A stretch of DNA of 64,000 bases from an uncultured Muribaculaceae bacterium (lineage in GTDB: Bacteria; Bacteroidota; Bacteroidia; Bacteroidales; Muribaculaceae): NCBI GenBank assembly GCA_910585285.1, contig CAJUDL010000011.1:22330-86329 (forward strand). The letters are read 5' to 3'. Both the position numbers and the translations under genes were made by a program. Shown in pieces: positions 45,675 through 54,220 of the stretch (positions within the stretch are counted from its first letter, which is position 1; each line of letters begins with the position of its first letter). The notes beneath the pieces are model-generated. The model was not told where the DNA came from. It did not search any database and saw only the letters and a list, made by a program, of their open reading frames with translations.

Positions 45675-46721
45675 TTACAGCGAAAGGATATCATTAATCC
45701 AGCCTCTATATTTCTTGAATTCGGCATCGTTGGGATTCACAAAGAGGATGAAATTGATTTTACCTAACAAATGCCGTAGGTAAACTCTCGGCGAACGCAA
45801 CCATGCAGCAGCATTGATGTGCTCGATATGGTTAGCTACCCCAAACTTGATACAGTAATACACTTCCTGACGCACCTTATCACGATAGGTCTTGGATACT
45901 TGCATTATGTCGTTCACTACAATTCCAGTTACCATCTGACGCATGCCTGTGCCCATGACCTTAGTTTTATCGCTGTTTAACCGTAAACCCAAGTTATTAA
46001 CCATCATGCCGATATAGCGAATCTGATTAAGGATGTTGATTTCATTTCCAGAAAAAGTAAGATCATCGGCATATCTTGTGTATCTGATCTTCCTCCATCG
46101 GCAATAGCGCAATATCATATCGTCTGTACGCTTGAATATCATATTCGACAGCATCGGGCTGGTTGGCGCACCCTGTGGTAAAACACCTCTCAGCGTGCAA
46201 AGCTTTGTCAGCATTGTCGCAACAGATTTACAATATCCAAACTTCCTGAACACTCCGTATACCAACGGCTCCCTTACATTGCCAAAGAAATCTTTGATGT
46301 CGAGTGAAATTACAAATTTTTGTTTCCTGTGGTAACGTGCATTTTCTTTGAGTGTCTTCCCTTTGATGAAAGCTTTTGCCACTGGAGACACAAACTCATC
46401 TGATGCCGGTTCCAATATATTATGCAGTATCCAGGTCTGAATCTCCTTCAATGCGGGATAAGGTTCTTCAATTTCTCGGAAACCTTGCGTCTTCTTCGGT
46501 ATCCGATAACTGGTGTAAAACCTCTCCTGGAAATTCGACACCCACAGGAGGTAATAGTTTTTATATCCGCAAAGTAATGACATATGCTCCTGATTGTATA
46601 TCACCGGCAGATGTCGTTCTGACAGGCGGTCGGCATATGCCAACATTCCGGCAATCTCCCGTTTCGAATATTCCAGTTCCTCCGCTACTAACGAGAATTC
46701 GTCAATATACTTCTGATCCAT
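45675..46721 (-). CDS. Retron reverse transcriptase
   Basis: 348 residues, RT only. Palm motifs: KFVISLDIKDFFGNV (first Asp), GVLPQGAPTSPMLSN, YTRYADDLTFSG with the YADD box at residues 217-220, and LRLNSDKTKVM. Then RQMVTGIVVN near 262-270: the VTG motif is characteristic of retron RTs. No maturase or endonuclease domain, so not a group II intron. It would copy part of the adjacent RNA (46753-46943) into multicopy single-stranded DNA as part of an anti-phage system with the two genes upstream. Confidence 0.88.
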   Translation of the reverse strand: MDQKYIDEFSLVAEELEYSKREIAGMLAYADRLSERHLPVIYNQEHMSLLCGYKNYYLLWVSNFQERFYTSYRIPKKTQGFREIEEPYPALKEIQTWILHNILEPASDEFVSPVAKAFIKGKTLKENARYHRKQKFVISLDIKDFFGNVREPLVYGVFRKFGYCKSVATMLTKLCTLRGVLPQGAPTSPMLSNMIFKRTDDMILRYCRWRKIRYTRYADDLTFSGNEINILNQIRYIGMMVNNLGLRLNSDKTKVMGTGMRQMVTGIVVNDIMQVSKTYRDKVRQEVYYCIKFGVANHIEHINAAAWLRSPRVYLRHLLGKINFILFVNPNDAEFKKYRGWINDILSL

Positions 46722-46752
46722 TTCTTAACGGCTGTTTAAAAAGACCGGATGT

Positions 46753-46943
46753 CCGGCAGAATGAATTCACCATAATATTATGAGATTGCTTGCAATCTCT
46801 GAGCCGAAGGCTCGGTCATCACAGCATATCCGACGGCTCCGCCGGAGGTAATATGCTGTGATGACATGCTTGATAGATGTTTCTCTGATGGACAGTGACT
46901 CACTGCCCTTGCTCATGCAGCAAACTAAATTTCATTCTACCGG
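46753..46943 (-). ncRNA. Retron msr-msd RNA
   Basis: Lies between the winged-helix gene and the RT, on the same strand. The ends pair: CCGGUAGAAUGAA (46943-46931) with UUCAUUCUGCCGG (46765-46753), 13 bp with one G-U wobble, i.e. the a1/a2 stem. Inside, in order of transcription: a hairpin with cagtga/tcactg arms (46893-46905; msr); a long stem of 15 exact bp (46851-46865 with 46815-46829) topped by a GC-rich hairpin (msd); gagcc/ggctc (46801-46813); and gagattgc/gcaatctc (46782-46799). A G in UUUAGUUU just after a1 (position 46925) is a candidate branching guanosine. The 5' end overlaps the winged-helix stop codon. Confidence 0.75.
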
Positions 46944-47261
46944 ACTCCGTCCTTCTATTTTGGGTGGAACGTAGACCGCCTCCACCGGATACCTTTCTTC
47001 AAGACGATATTGCCTGCTGTCGAAAAAATATTTATAAATCCCTCTTTTACCGGCAGTGCGTGTGGTTCTGTCAAACCATCTCCTCCCCTCTTCGGTGAGT
47101 TGTATCTGGCGTGAGTCAATTTCTATAAGACCGTCTTCTTTGAGCCGACTTATACTCAACGACAAAGAGCTATACGTGAATCCATTGTCGAGAAGAGTAT
47201 CGATATTCCCGTCATTCCGTATAATCTGCATCAGCAGCAATGTCAGCTCTTCATCGCTCAT
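46932..47261 (-). CDS. Retron accessory winged-helix protein
   Basis: 109 residues from ATG 47261, which overlaps the phosphoribosyltransferase stop by 11 bp; the frame stays open further upstream but that part is the other gene. Helical start SDEELTLLLMQIIRNDGN, then a winged-helix core (YSSLSLSISRLKEDGLIEID, IQLTEEGRRWFDRT). Such small DNA-binding partners accompany retron effectors. Likely binds the msDNA or the effector. Its last 12 bp (including the stop) also encode the a1 end of the retron RNA. Confidence 0.7.
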   Translation of the reverse strand: MSDEELTLLLMQIIRNDGNIDTLLDNGFTYSSLSLSISRLKEDGLIEIDSRQIQLTEEGRRWFDRTTRTAGKRGIYKYFFDSRQYRLEERYPVEAVYVPPKIEGRSPVE

Positions 47262-48081
47262 AAGGTGCAACTCCTTTTGTTCTCCAATATATAGGGAATG
47301 TATTGTTCGGACACCTCTCCATGCAGACCAACGCTTCGCTGCCTTGATACCCGAAACGGAATTTGTCTTCAAGTTTTTTCAAGCCACTCTCAACCTCACG
47401 CATCTGAGTTATAAACTGTGACTTAAGCGGCTCATCATATGAATCCGATATCCCCCGTTTGCAAATAAATTTTGAGAAAACCAGATAACCTTTTTCCTCC
47501 AATGCTTCTACCCCTCGTTGCATGGCAACTATTGAAAGAAACATTATCTGGCTGCTCTGCACCTTATCACCCGCAAGTCTCTTTATATATTCAGCTACAG
47601 CAACAGCCGTCTCGCCGCTTCCTATGAAATCATCCACAAGTACTATTCTGAATTTATCATTCTTAGGAAGGTACTTTATGGTCTCTTCTTTGAAACATTC
47701 CAATGCCTTATACGGATCAAGACCAATGCGCGTCTTTATCGTGCTGCCTTTAAGAAGATATAGAATAGTCATAGAACTCTTGCATTTTCCGATATCTTCC
47801 GGAGGAAGACAGCAAGCGAAAAACAGCATCTCTCCCATAGTCTCTTTCCTGAGTCGAGACAACGGTTCAATCATATTTTCAAGATAATCCTTCTGACTAA
47901 TATGAAGAAACCTTTCGGATATTTTCAGCAACATATCCTGCTGTGGCTCAGTTAATGACCCGAGTGTCTTGCAGAATCTGCTGAACGTTGAGATTTCCAA
48001 AGAATCGTCAATAGCCCAATGCTTGGATTCAAACAACGTCTTTAAGCAATTGAATCGTCCGATGGAAAGACCTTCACTCAT
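47251..48081 (-). CDS. Retron effector with phosphoribosyltransferase-like domain
   Basis: 276 residues. The N-terminal 140 residues are helical; residues about 145-160 read IVLVDDFIGSGETAV, the PRPP-binding loop of type I phosphoribosyltransferases, followed by MFLSIVAMQRGVEAL. The C-terminus GSEALVCMERCPNNTFPIYW resembles other defence-associated PRTase proteins. In the published retron grouping, a PRTase plus winged helix defines, as I recall, type III; the natural substrate is not known to me. First gene of the retron operon; a short inverted repeat (tgcaacatg / catgtctgca, 48094-48116) lies just upstream. Confidence 0.75.
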   Translation of the reverse strand: MSEGLSIGRFNCLKTLFESKHWAIDDSLEISTFSRFCKTLGSLTEPQQDMLLKISERFLHISQKDYLENMIEPLSRLRKETMGEMLFFACCLPPEDIGKCKSSMTILYLLKGSTIKTRIGLDPYKALECFKEETIKYLPKNDKFRIVLVDDFIGSGETAVAVAEYIKRLAGDKVQSSQIMFLSIVAMQRGVEALEEKGYLVFSKFICKRGISDSYDEPLKSQFITQMREVESGLKKLEDKFRFGYQGSEALVCMERCPNNTFPIYWRTKGVAPYER

Positions 48082-48169
48082 TTCTATAAGTCATGCAACA
48101 TGTTACCATGTCTGCAATATAATACTGCTTATTGTAGGTCAAGTGTGATATTGTATAATTCGAGCAACT

Positions 48170-48622
48170 TTATTCCGATTTATTAGCCTGAATTTCTACT
48201 GATAGATTTTGTGTGATTAATTTTGAGAGATTTTCTAAAGGCAGTATGAGTCTTACTTGCGTTGGCTCAAGCTTTGCCATAACAACACCTCTTAAAGTGC
48301 TGTATGTGTTTGAACCGAAATACGCTAATATCTCTTTAGGAATAACAATTTCATTGTTTTGAGTCATATCTGTGATTGTCTCTTTGCTTAGTTCATAACA
48401 AAGAATAACCTCTGCCTTGACAACCAGCAGATCATCCTTATAACAATTAGCCAAACATGCACAACTGAGGGTAGAAGAGAAAACATCAAAATTAAATGTA
48501 ATGCTTGATTTTACATTAAATTGCCCATCAATGTTTTTGTAATTCTCCTCAAATACTGCGAATTGGTTAATTTCCGATTTTGTAATCCTAAATACGGCTG
48601 TTTTCGGTTTATGATTAAGCAT
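48170..48622 (-). CDS. SecB-like chaperone of a toxin-antitoxin-chaperone module
   Basis: 150 residues from ATG 48622 (TTG 48634 also open). The strand order fits SecB: FNVKSSITFNFDVF, TLSCACLANCYKDDLLVVKAEVILCYEL, a helix VIPKEILAYFGSNTYSTLRGVVMAK and the closing LILPLENLSKLI, matching the SecB helix and NLAPVNFDAL ending in placement. Overlaps the HTH gene by 8 bp. TAC chaperones stabilise their cognate antitoxin. Sequence identity to true SecB is low, so this rests on pattern and position. Confidence 0.55.
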   Translation of the reverse strand: MLNHKPKTAVFRITKSEINQFAVFEENYKNIDGQFNVKSSITFNFDVFSSTLSCACLANCYKDDLLVVKAEVILCYELSKETITDMTQNNEIVIPKEILAYFGSNTYSTLRGVVMAKLEPTQVRLILPLENLSKLITQNLSVEIQANKSE

Positions 48623-49034
48623 AATACTCCCCAATTAATGACTTATTATGATGATCGAAAGACTGTGAACTGAATTCACCGGATGAAACTGTGTATTCTA
48701 TATTAAGAATCACAGGAGTCTGACACTTGGTTGGAATCACATCCTTGTTAATAATTTCAATTCCTAAAGCTCTTTCCAGCTCCACAAGAGTACGGAGTTC
48801 AAAATTCGTAGTTCCGTTCAGATAACGTGTGATATTTGCCGGAGTAACACCTAAAATTTCAGCAAGCTTGACTCTTGAAGTATCAGTAATTTTCAATTGT
48901 CTCCTTACTTTTGCAGCAATAGCGGAAGATGCAGCCTTCCAGTATCTGTCGGCTTTTCTCTCCATCATTCTGCGGCGTGCACTCTCATTCAGTGGAGTCG
49001 CAACTTCTTTTAATCTACTCTTATTAACCACCAT
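48615..49034 (-). CDS. HTH (XRE-type) antitoxin-like protein
   Basis: 139 residues. Helix-turn-helix near residues 45-85: VRRQLKITDTSRVKLAEILG, then TPANITRYLNGTTNFELRTLVELERALG, the classic lambda-repressor/HigA pattern. The C-terminal 40 residues are beta-prone and Ser-rich (a possible chaperone-addiction tail). It would repress its own promoter at the two palindromes near 49624-49699. Second of three genes (9 bp after the toxin-like gene). Confidence 0.72.
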   Translation of the reverse strand: MVVNKSRLKEVATPLNESARRRMMERKADRYWKAASSAIAAKVRRQLKITDTSRVKLAEILGVTPANITRYLNGTTNFELRTLVELERALGIEIINKDVIPTKCQTPVILNIEYTVSSGEFSSQSFDHHNKSLIGEYYA

Positions 49035-49043
49035 ACCTTAATT

Positions 49044-49607
49044 CTATAATGCAAACTCTCTTATACATTCCCTATCAAGGAGACCATTACTTTTCAAAAA
49101 GTCAAGCACATTTCGCGCTTTACGAATTACGTTCTCCTTTAAAATAGGACAATCACTTAGAGTATGCTCAATTTTTATACCGCTATAAAATATGATGAGG
49201 CAATTATCATCAACCTCTACAGCATAAACACGCAACATTGACGGTCTGTTTAAGCCATAACTTTTTAATGCGGGCATATCTTCATTCTCAAATCCTTCCA
49301 GAATTGTAAAATGTCCCTTAAGATCAGGCTTTATGCATTCTATAGTATTATCAATCAGACATTCAAAATATTCCTCAAGTTCTATCGCCTCATTAATAAC
49401 ATACTGCGAAAAAGCCTCGGTCTCGTTGCGATTATAACCCAACTCATTTACATAATATTGCCCAATTTTATACTTATAAGTTTCAAAAAACTCATTTACA
49501 AGTTCAAGATTCGTGAAATCTTCAAATATCCTGTTATATTCATCAAATACTTGATCATCATATTTGATGGCATAAAGGTAATCTTTTTCAATTTCGATAA
49601 TATCCAT
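49044..49607 (-). CDS. Putative toxin of HTH/SecB-like module
   Basis: 187 residues, very acidic at the N-terminus and helical (EDFTNLELVNEFFETYKYK). The C-terminal part SMLRVYAVEVDDNCLIIFYSGIKIEHTL looks like the RelE/HigB-type strand pair (…YRV.Y...D..I.LL..F.K…). It is longer than a usual HigB (about 90-100). The order toxin-antitoxin is that of HigBA. No firm family match; the toxin role rests on gene order and the operators upstream. Confidence 0.5.
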   Translation of the reverse strand: MDIIEIEKDYLYAIKYDDQVFDEYNRIFEDFTNLELVNEFFETYKYKIGQYYVNELGYNRNETEAFSQYVINEAIELEEYFECLIDNTIECIKPDLKGHFTILEGFENEDMPALKSYGLNRPSMLRVYAVEVDDNCLIIFYSGIKIEHTLSDCPILKENVIRKARNVLDFLKSNGLLDRECIREFAL

Positions 49608-49623
49608 AAATGAGGTGAGCAGG

Positions 49624-49699
49624 AAATTTTATGCAAATATAAAATTTCTTTATTAATATAACAACTAAAACTGTACAATATTTTATGCAGATATAAAAT
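49624..49699 (-). promoter_or_regulatory. Promoter with two palindromic operators for the HTH/SecB-like module
   Basis: AAATTTTAT-gcaaat-ATAAAATTT (49624-49647) is a perfect 9-bp-arm inverted repeat; a second copy, ATTTTAT-gcagat-ATAAAAT, lies at 49680-49699, about five helical turns away. The first covers the minus-strand -7 box TATATTTG (49641-49634), so repressor binding would block transcription. Confidence 0.65.
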
Positions 49700-49745
49700 T
49701 TAATGTATTTTTGAGTAATCGTCCAAGCGCACTAAATGATTACTT

Positions 49746-51146
49746 TTATCTTGGTTTAAAATTTTCAGAGGATGGAATTTGTGAAAGGTCATCGTATCTC
49801 TTACATATGAACTTTGCCGGAACTCCTGCCCAAACTTCGTATGGAGGAATATCTTTTGTTACAACAGAACCGGCACCTATAACTACTCCGTCCCCAACTG
49901 TAACAGGCTTTGTGAATATTGTATTAGAGCCGATGTAGCAGTTTCTTCCAATATGTATTTCTCCCCTATAGAAAGCATGTTCATTTAAATTTTTAGGATC
50001 ATAAAAATGTGTTAATAGCGTTACTCCATTTGCAATCGCTGTTCCTTTACCGATATGAATATCCTCAGGATGAAGTGTATCTACATTGACGGTTCCTAAA
50101 CGAGCGGTGCCAGGCTCTATATCTACCCCAAGTCTTCTAAAAAGTGAGGCTCGTTTAAACCGGGAGAATGGTATTGCATTTGTAAACCAAAATAATAATA
50201 TCCTTATATATCTTTTAATAGAATGATCATATGACGCACGCTTTCTTATTACCTCAATTGGTGCTACTGAATTTTGATTATTTCGCTGTACCCCCCCTTT
50301 GTTTTTAACAATTGTTAACATAATTAAACTTGGTGTGTTTATTACCAAATAAGCAATTCTAAATAAAGGATATGTCCATTTATTAAAATGCTTATGATGG
50401 TATATTTTTTGTGATTTATAGAAATTCTTCAACCTATTGGGTGACCATATATGAGATTTTGAAGAATCACTACCACCTTCAAGATGAATAATTTTAGGTC
50501 CTGGAATTATGTATCTCTTTAATCCAATATCATCCATCCTTTTTTGCCAATCAGACTCTTCGAAATACATAAAATAGTCCGGATCAAATCCTGAAGTTCT
50601 CTCAAAGACATTTCGAGAAATCCACAAATCTGCTCCAGTTATATATTCAACTTCCAATGGACAAGAATTCATTTCCGGATGAAATTTATTCTTATCCTTA
50701 AGAAATCTCAAATATTTAGCAAGTGCGTCCTTTAGTGTTCTTAATTGAGTTGGAAATTTACCATAACTATGACATGGTTTTAAATTCTTATCTAACAGAA
50801 TTGAACCTAACGCTCCGAATCCGGGATGAGATTCTGAATAATCATAAAAATCCTTTATTGCATTATTTACGAGGATTGTATCTGAATTAAGCAAAAAGAA
50901 ATATTTACCCTGTGCATTCTTCATGCCTAAGTTATTCGCCCTTCCAAAACCAAGATTCTCCTTACTTTCTATTAATCTGACCCAAGGAAAATCGTTTTTG
51001 AGCATCTCTTGGCTCCCATCGTGAGAATTATTATCTACTACAATTATTTCATACTCTATATCCTTAGTTTTGTCTTTAATAGAGTTTAGACAATTTGACA
51101 GTAATTGTTTGGTATTATAATTAACAATGATAATAGAAACATCCAT
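49746..51146 (-). CDS. GT2 glycosyltransferase fused to a hexapeptide acetyltransferase
   Basis: 466 residues. Residues 1-270 are a rhamnosyltransferase-like GT2 domain: SIIIVNYNTKQLLSNCL, FLLNSDTILV (DXD-like SDT) and EYITGADLWISRNVFER. After a linker, residues about 335-455 are a LbH acyltransferase: ANGVTLLTHFYDPK with a catalytic-type His, IHIGRNCYIGSNTIF, VGDGVVIGAGSVVTKDIPPYEVWAGVPAKFI. A single protein could add and acetylate a sugar. It starts 2 bp after Wzy. Confidence 0.85.
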   Translation of the reverse strand: MDVSIIIVNYNTKQLLSNCLNSIKDKTKDIEYEIIVVDNNSHDGSQEMLKNDFPWVRLIESKENLGFGRANNLGMKNAQGKYFFLLNSDTILVNNAIKDFYDYSESHPGFGALGSILLDKNLKPCHSYGKFPTQLRTLKDALAKYLRFLKDKNKFHPEMNSCPLEVEYITGADLWISRNVFERTSGFDPDYFMYFEESDWQKRMDDIGLKRYIIPGPKIIHLEGGSDSSKSHIWSPNRLKNFYKSQKIYHHKHFNKWTYPLFRIAYLVINTPSLIMLTIVKNKGGVQRNNQNSVAPIEVIRKRASYDHSIKRYIRILLFWFTNAIPFSRFKRASLFRRLGVDIEPGTARLGTVNVDTLHPEDIHIGKGTAIANGVTLLTHFYDPKNLNEHAFYRGEIHIGRNCYIGSNTIFTKPVTVGDGVVIGAGSVVTKDIPPYEVWAGVPAKFICKRYDDLSQIPSSENFKPR

Positions 51147-51148
51147 AA

Positions 51149-52414
51149 CTATATGAAGCTATATCTATTGTACTTACTGCGTACAAGGGTTGTAATATAT
51201 GAATTAATCTTATATTGTCTATACAATGGGTAAAATAACAAGGCAAATTGAATACATTTTTCGCCACTTAAAACATCATTAAAGAAAATGAGTAATAATG
51301 CTAAATATCCAGTAAGCATATAACGCATAAATAGCTGAATACTTCTATCATTAATGTTTCTCGTTTTTTTCCACAAACTAATATATAATGCTGCATAAAT
51401 TATAGTCAAGGCTATACCACCGGTTGCCAGGGCTGCAACAATACCGAGATCTGATAGGTAGAATTGGCGCCCAAAAAATGTCTGAAATCCGCCATGTCTA
51501 AAATGGGCGGATAAATTTCCTATCCCTAAAAGCAAATTTTCCTTAATATAAGGCATTATCTGTTTTACTTCTTTTATTCGAGCTAATGTAGAAAAATCAT
51601 CGCTATTCTCACCATCAAGAATAGTAACAAACCTGAATATGACACTTTCATCAAAAGAAATAATCCAAATAACAGCAACGATAGGTAAAACAATCATCAG
51701 CATTCGCTTTGTTGAAATTCCTTTCATTTTAATGAAATAAATTACATATATCATTACCACCAATGCTAATGGCTGTCGCCCTTTGTGCACAAATATAATA
51801 TAGACAAGAATGATCAGATATGGAATCCAGTTTTTCTTTCCGCCAAGTTTTAATGATGATAATGTATAGTAGATCAGACTAATAAACATAAAGCCGGAAC
51901 ATGCTGAAAATCGAATACCACGGATATTTACACCTCCAACACCACTCGATTCACCTGTGCCTCCTCCCGTCTCAATAATGTTGTTTGTAACTTCAAATGA
52001 ATGAATCCAAGAGGGATCAATACCTAAAACTAAAATAGCAATAATTGAAAATGATGCTACAAATATATTTATATAATTGACCTGTCTAATTAATAACCTA
52101 TAATCATAATTTATTAGTAATAAGAAGTATCCAAATGTAATAAACCAAAGATATCTTAAAGATGCCATACCCATGAAAACTGGCTGATCGAATATTCTAT
52201 AACTTTGAATTGAAGCGAATATTGGATAAATAAACACAAAACAAAAAATCCAAAATGTAACATACGACCATTTGTATTTAGATATAAATACAATAAAAGA
52301 TATTATACTTATTGCCAATGTTGCCCAATGCATAACTGTCAGCAACATATTACTTCCACAAAAAGCTAATAATCCGACAAAATACAATAAAAATAATAGA
52401 ACAATCTTCTTCAT
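51149..52414 (-). CDS. O-antigen/capsule polymerase (Wzy-like)
   Basis: 421 residues, about 11-12 hydrophobic helices, A/T-rich coding. A large loop between helices holds FVTILDGENSDDFSTLARIKE and MPYIKENLLLGIGNLSAHFRHG, as in Wzy/O-antigen ligase proteins. It would join repeat units in the periplasmic face of the inner membrane. Ligase versus polymerase cannot be told apart safely; placement with Wzx favours polymerase. Confidence 0.75.
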   Translation of the reverse strand: MKKIVLLFLLYFVGLLAFCGSNMLLTVMHWATLAISIISFIVFISKYKWSYVTFWIFCFVFIYPIFASIQSYRIFDQPVFMGMASLRYLWFITFGYFLLLINYDYRLLIRQVNYINIFVASFSIIAILVLGIDPSWIHSFEVTNNIIETGGGTGESSGVGGVNIRGIRFSACSGFMFISLIYYTLSSLKLGGKKNWIPYLIILVYIIFVHKGRQPLALVVMIYVIYFIKMKGISTKRMLMIVLPIVAVIWIISFDESVIFRFVTILDGENSDDFSTLARIKEVKQIMPYIKENLLLGIGNLSAHFRHGGFQTFFGRQFYLSDLGIVAALATGGIALTIIYAALYISLWKKTRNINDRSIQLFMRYMLTGYLALLLIFFNDVLSGEKCIQFALLFYPLYRQYKINSYITTLVRSKYNRYSFI

Positions 52415-52458
52415 TGTAAAAAGTATGGCATTCAGTACCTAATGATTATATTTTATAT

Positions 52459-53172
52459 TTAGTTGCTTGATAAGGCATTATCATGTATTTTGTCATTTAT
52501 CCAATCATGATATATATCCATCTTTACAATTTTTGCCGGATTACCTGATAACATAATCTTTTCCTGCAATTGCGAGAAATCCTTATTAATCAGAGTTTGG
52601 GCAGAACATACACAATATGAGGGCGTTTTTGCATTCTTTAGACAAACACTTTGCATTGCAAACCAGTTATTATCTCCAATATGTATTTCACCTATCCCTT
52701 TTGTTGAACCGTTTTTTGTTTGCAATGTATGAAAATCAGAATCAGCAAATAAGCAATCCCAACCTACTAATACATTATTATTAAATTCTATATACTTATG
52801 ACATGCTATTTTTAATGAGCATGTAGCCCAGAAATTATTACCAAAAACCAATTTTCCCCTTTTTCCTACAGACAAAGCAGATGCATTCCCTATCAAAGTA
52901 TTTCCATTGAACTCAATATATCCCCTATTTTCCCATACAATACCTGTATTTGGATAAAGCGACACCTTACTAAATCCAAGTCTTATCATCCCAAACTTTA
53001 TTGGACCATTAATTCTAATCGTTCCTCCACATCTCAATAAATGAGGTTTATATAATAGTATAGGTAATTTTATGGCTTGATGGAAAGGTAGATAATGGAA
53101 ATTGAACCAAATAGAATAGGGTAAGAATCTAAGAATCTGCATTCCCAATTTAATTCTGTCTCGTTTTACCAT
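52459..53172 (-). CDS. Hexapeptide-repeat acyltransferase
   Basis: 237 residues with imperfect hexapeptide coils (FNGNTLIGNASALSVGKRGK, FGNNFWATCSLKI, VGWDCLFADSDFHTL, IHIGDNNWFAMQSVCLK). The W-D-C-L-F-A-D-S-D-F-H stretch carries the probable catalytic His. Likely an O-acetyltransferase for the polysaccharide. Similar in layout to the protein at 55626-56411. Confidence 0.75.
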   Translation of the reverse strand: MVKRDRIKLGMQILRFLPYSIWFNFHYLPFHQAIKLPILLYKPHLLRCGGTIRINGPIKFGMIRLGFSKVSLYPNTGIVWENRGYIEFNGNTLIGNASALSVGKRGKLVFGNNFWATCSLKIACHKYIEFNNNVLVGWDCLFADSDFHTLQTKNGSTKGIGEIHIGDNNWFAMQSVCLKNAKTPSYCVCSAQTLINKDFSQLQEKIMLSGNPAKIVKMDIYHDWINDKIHDNALSSN

Positions 53173-53223
53173 AATTTGATGTATGTGATATTGTGCAAAT
53201 TAAATGCCCCAACAATGTGACTT

Positions 53224-54207
53224 TTACCAGTAGCAGCCGCCTTCGACTTGTTTAGCTGAAATAGGAGTTTCATTCTTGGTTGGGCGAATCCAATAATCGT
53301 TAATGAATTTTGAGAATTCTTGTTGATCTTCGACCCATCTTTTACCATAAATTCCAAATAACATCTGTGTCCAACCGGCAAGATGCACTGCCTGTTTTCC
53401 CAACTGTTTCACATATGCAGCCAAAGGCATCCCATACGCACCACATCCTATTAAGGCAATATCAAAATCAGTATTCCGTATTTGTTCCTTCATGCTCTCT
53501 AATGCCTCAAACCAATCTGAAAATTCAGCATTGTTTCCGCCCAAGGATTGAACAGCCTTTATTAGGCGCAGTTCTTTGAATCTTGGAAGAACCATAGGAT
53601 CTTTAAATAGTTTATCCCTGTTAGTTTCGTACTGATGTTTAATGGATTCTACAAATGGATGAATCACAAGAACTTTCTTATTCTCTAAAACTCGTGTCCA
53701 TGGATTAGTCCATAAAAAGGGAGCATAATAACCCTCCAAATTGATTTTCTTACAATGCTTATTTAGATAAGAATTTATATACGTTTCTTGGCTAATATAT
53801 GAACCCAATATATCGATCTCCCCTAATATTGACAAATTTAACTGCACAAACTTTTCACAATTCTCTGGGGTATTAGGAAAAAAGCCTGAATAGCGTTTCA
53901 GATTTTCGTTACATGACTTCACGTTAAGACTTATATCTTTATGAAAAAAATCCTTTACCAAATGAAGAGATAAATTTTCATGGCATAAGATATGTGATAC
54001 AATTGAAGACAATTCTGTGGTACCAAATTTAGAAATCATACAAGGCTTTCCTGTTACCAACGTTTCGTAAACTAAATCATTTGCTTCTTGATTAAAGTAT
54101 TGGACCTTAGAATTATCTATTGGTAATGGTCTCTTGATAATTTTTAAAACTCTTCCCAACTTACGTATTGCATAAAGAGAATATAATAATATTGATTTTT
54201 GTGACAT
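53224..54207 (-). CDS. GT-D-fold (DUF1792-like) glycosyltransferase
   Basis: 327 residues. MISKFGTTELSSIVSHIL in the N-terminal third and DIALIGCGAYGMPLAAYVKQ with QAVHLAGWTQMLFGIYGKRW near the C-terminus recall GT-D-type domains of polysaccharide loci. No membrane segment. Donor unknown. Spacing of 13 bp from the flippase gene suggests co-transcription. Confidence 0.65.
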   Translation of the reverse strand: MSQKSILLYSLYAIRKLGRVLKIIKRPLPIDNSKVQYFNQEANDLVYETLVTGKPCMISKFGTTELSSIVSHILCHENLSLHLVKDFFHKDISLNVKSCNENLKRYSGFFPNTPENCEKFVQLNLSILGEIDILGSYISQETYINSYLNKHCKKINLEGYYAPFLWTNPWTRVLENKKVLVIHPFVESIKHQYETNRDKLFKDPMVLPRFKELRLIKAVQSLGGNNAEFSDWFEALESMKEQIRNTDFDIALIGCGAYGMPLAAYVKQLGKQAVHLAGWTQMLFGIYGKRWVEDQQEFSKFINDYWIRPTKNETPISAKQVEGGCYW

Positions 54208-54220
54208 GCTAAAATGATTA

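Noticed and set aside
45675..46721. Group II intron or diversity-generating retroelement RT
   Set aside because: No maturase or endonuclease domain, no template/variable repeat pair nearby, and the VTG motif plus adjacent structured RNA favour a retron.
53166..53381. Small open frame between the acetyltransferase and GT-D-like genes
   Set aside because: Mostly overlaps the 3' end of the GT-D-like gene in another frame.
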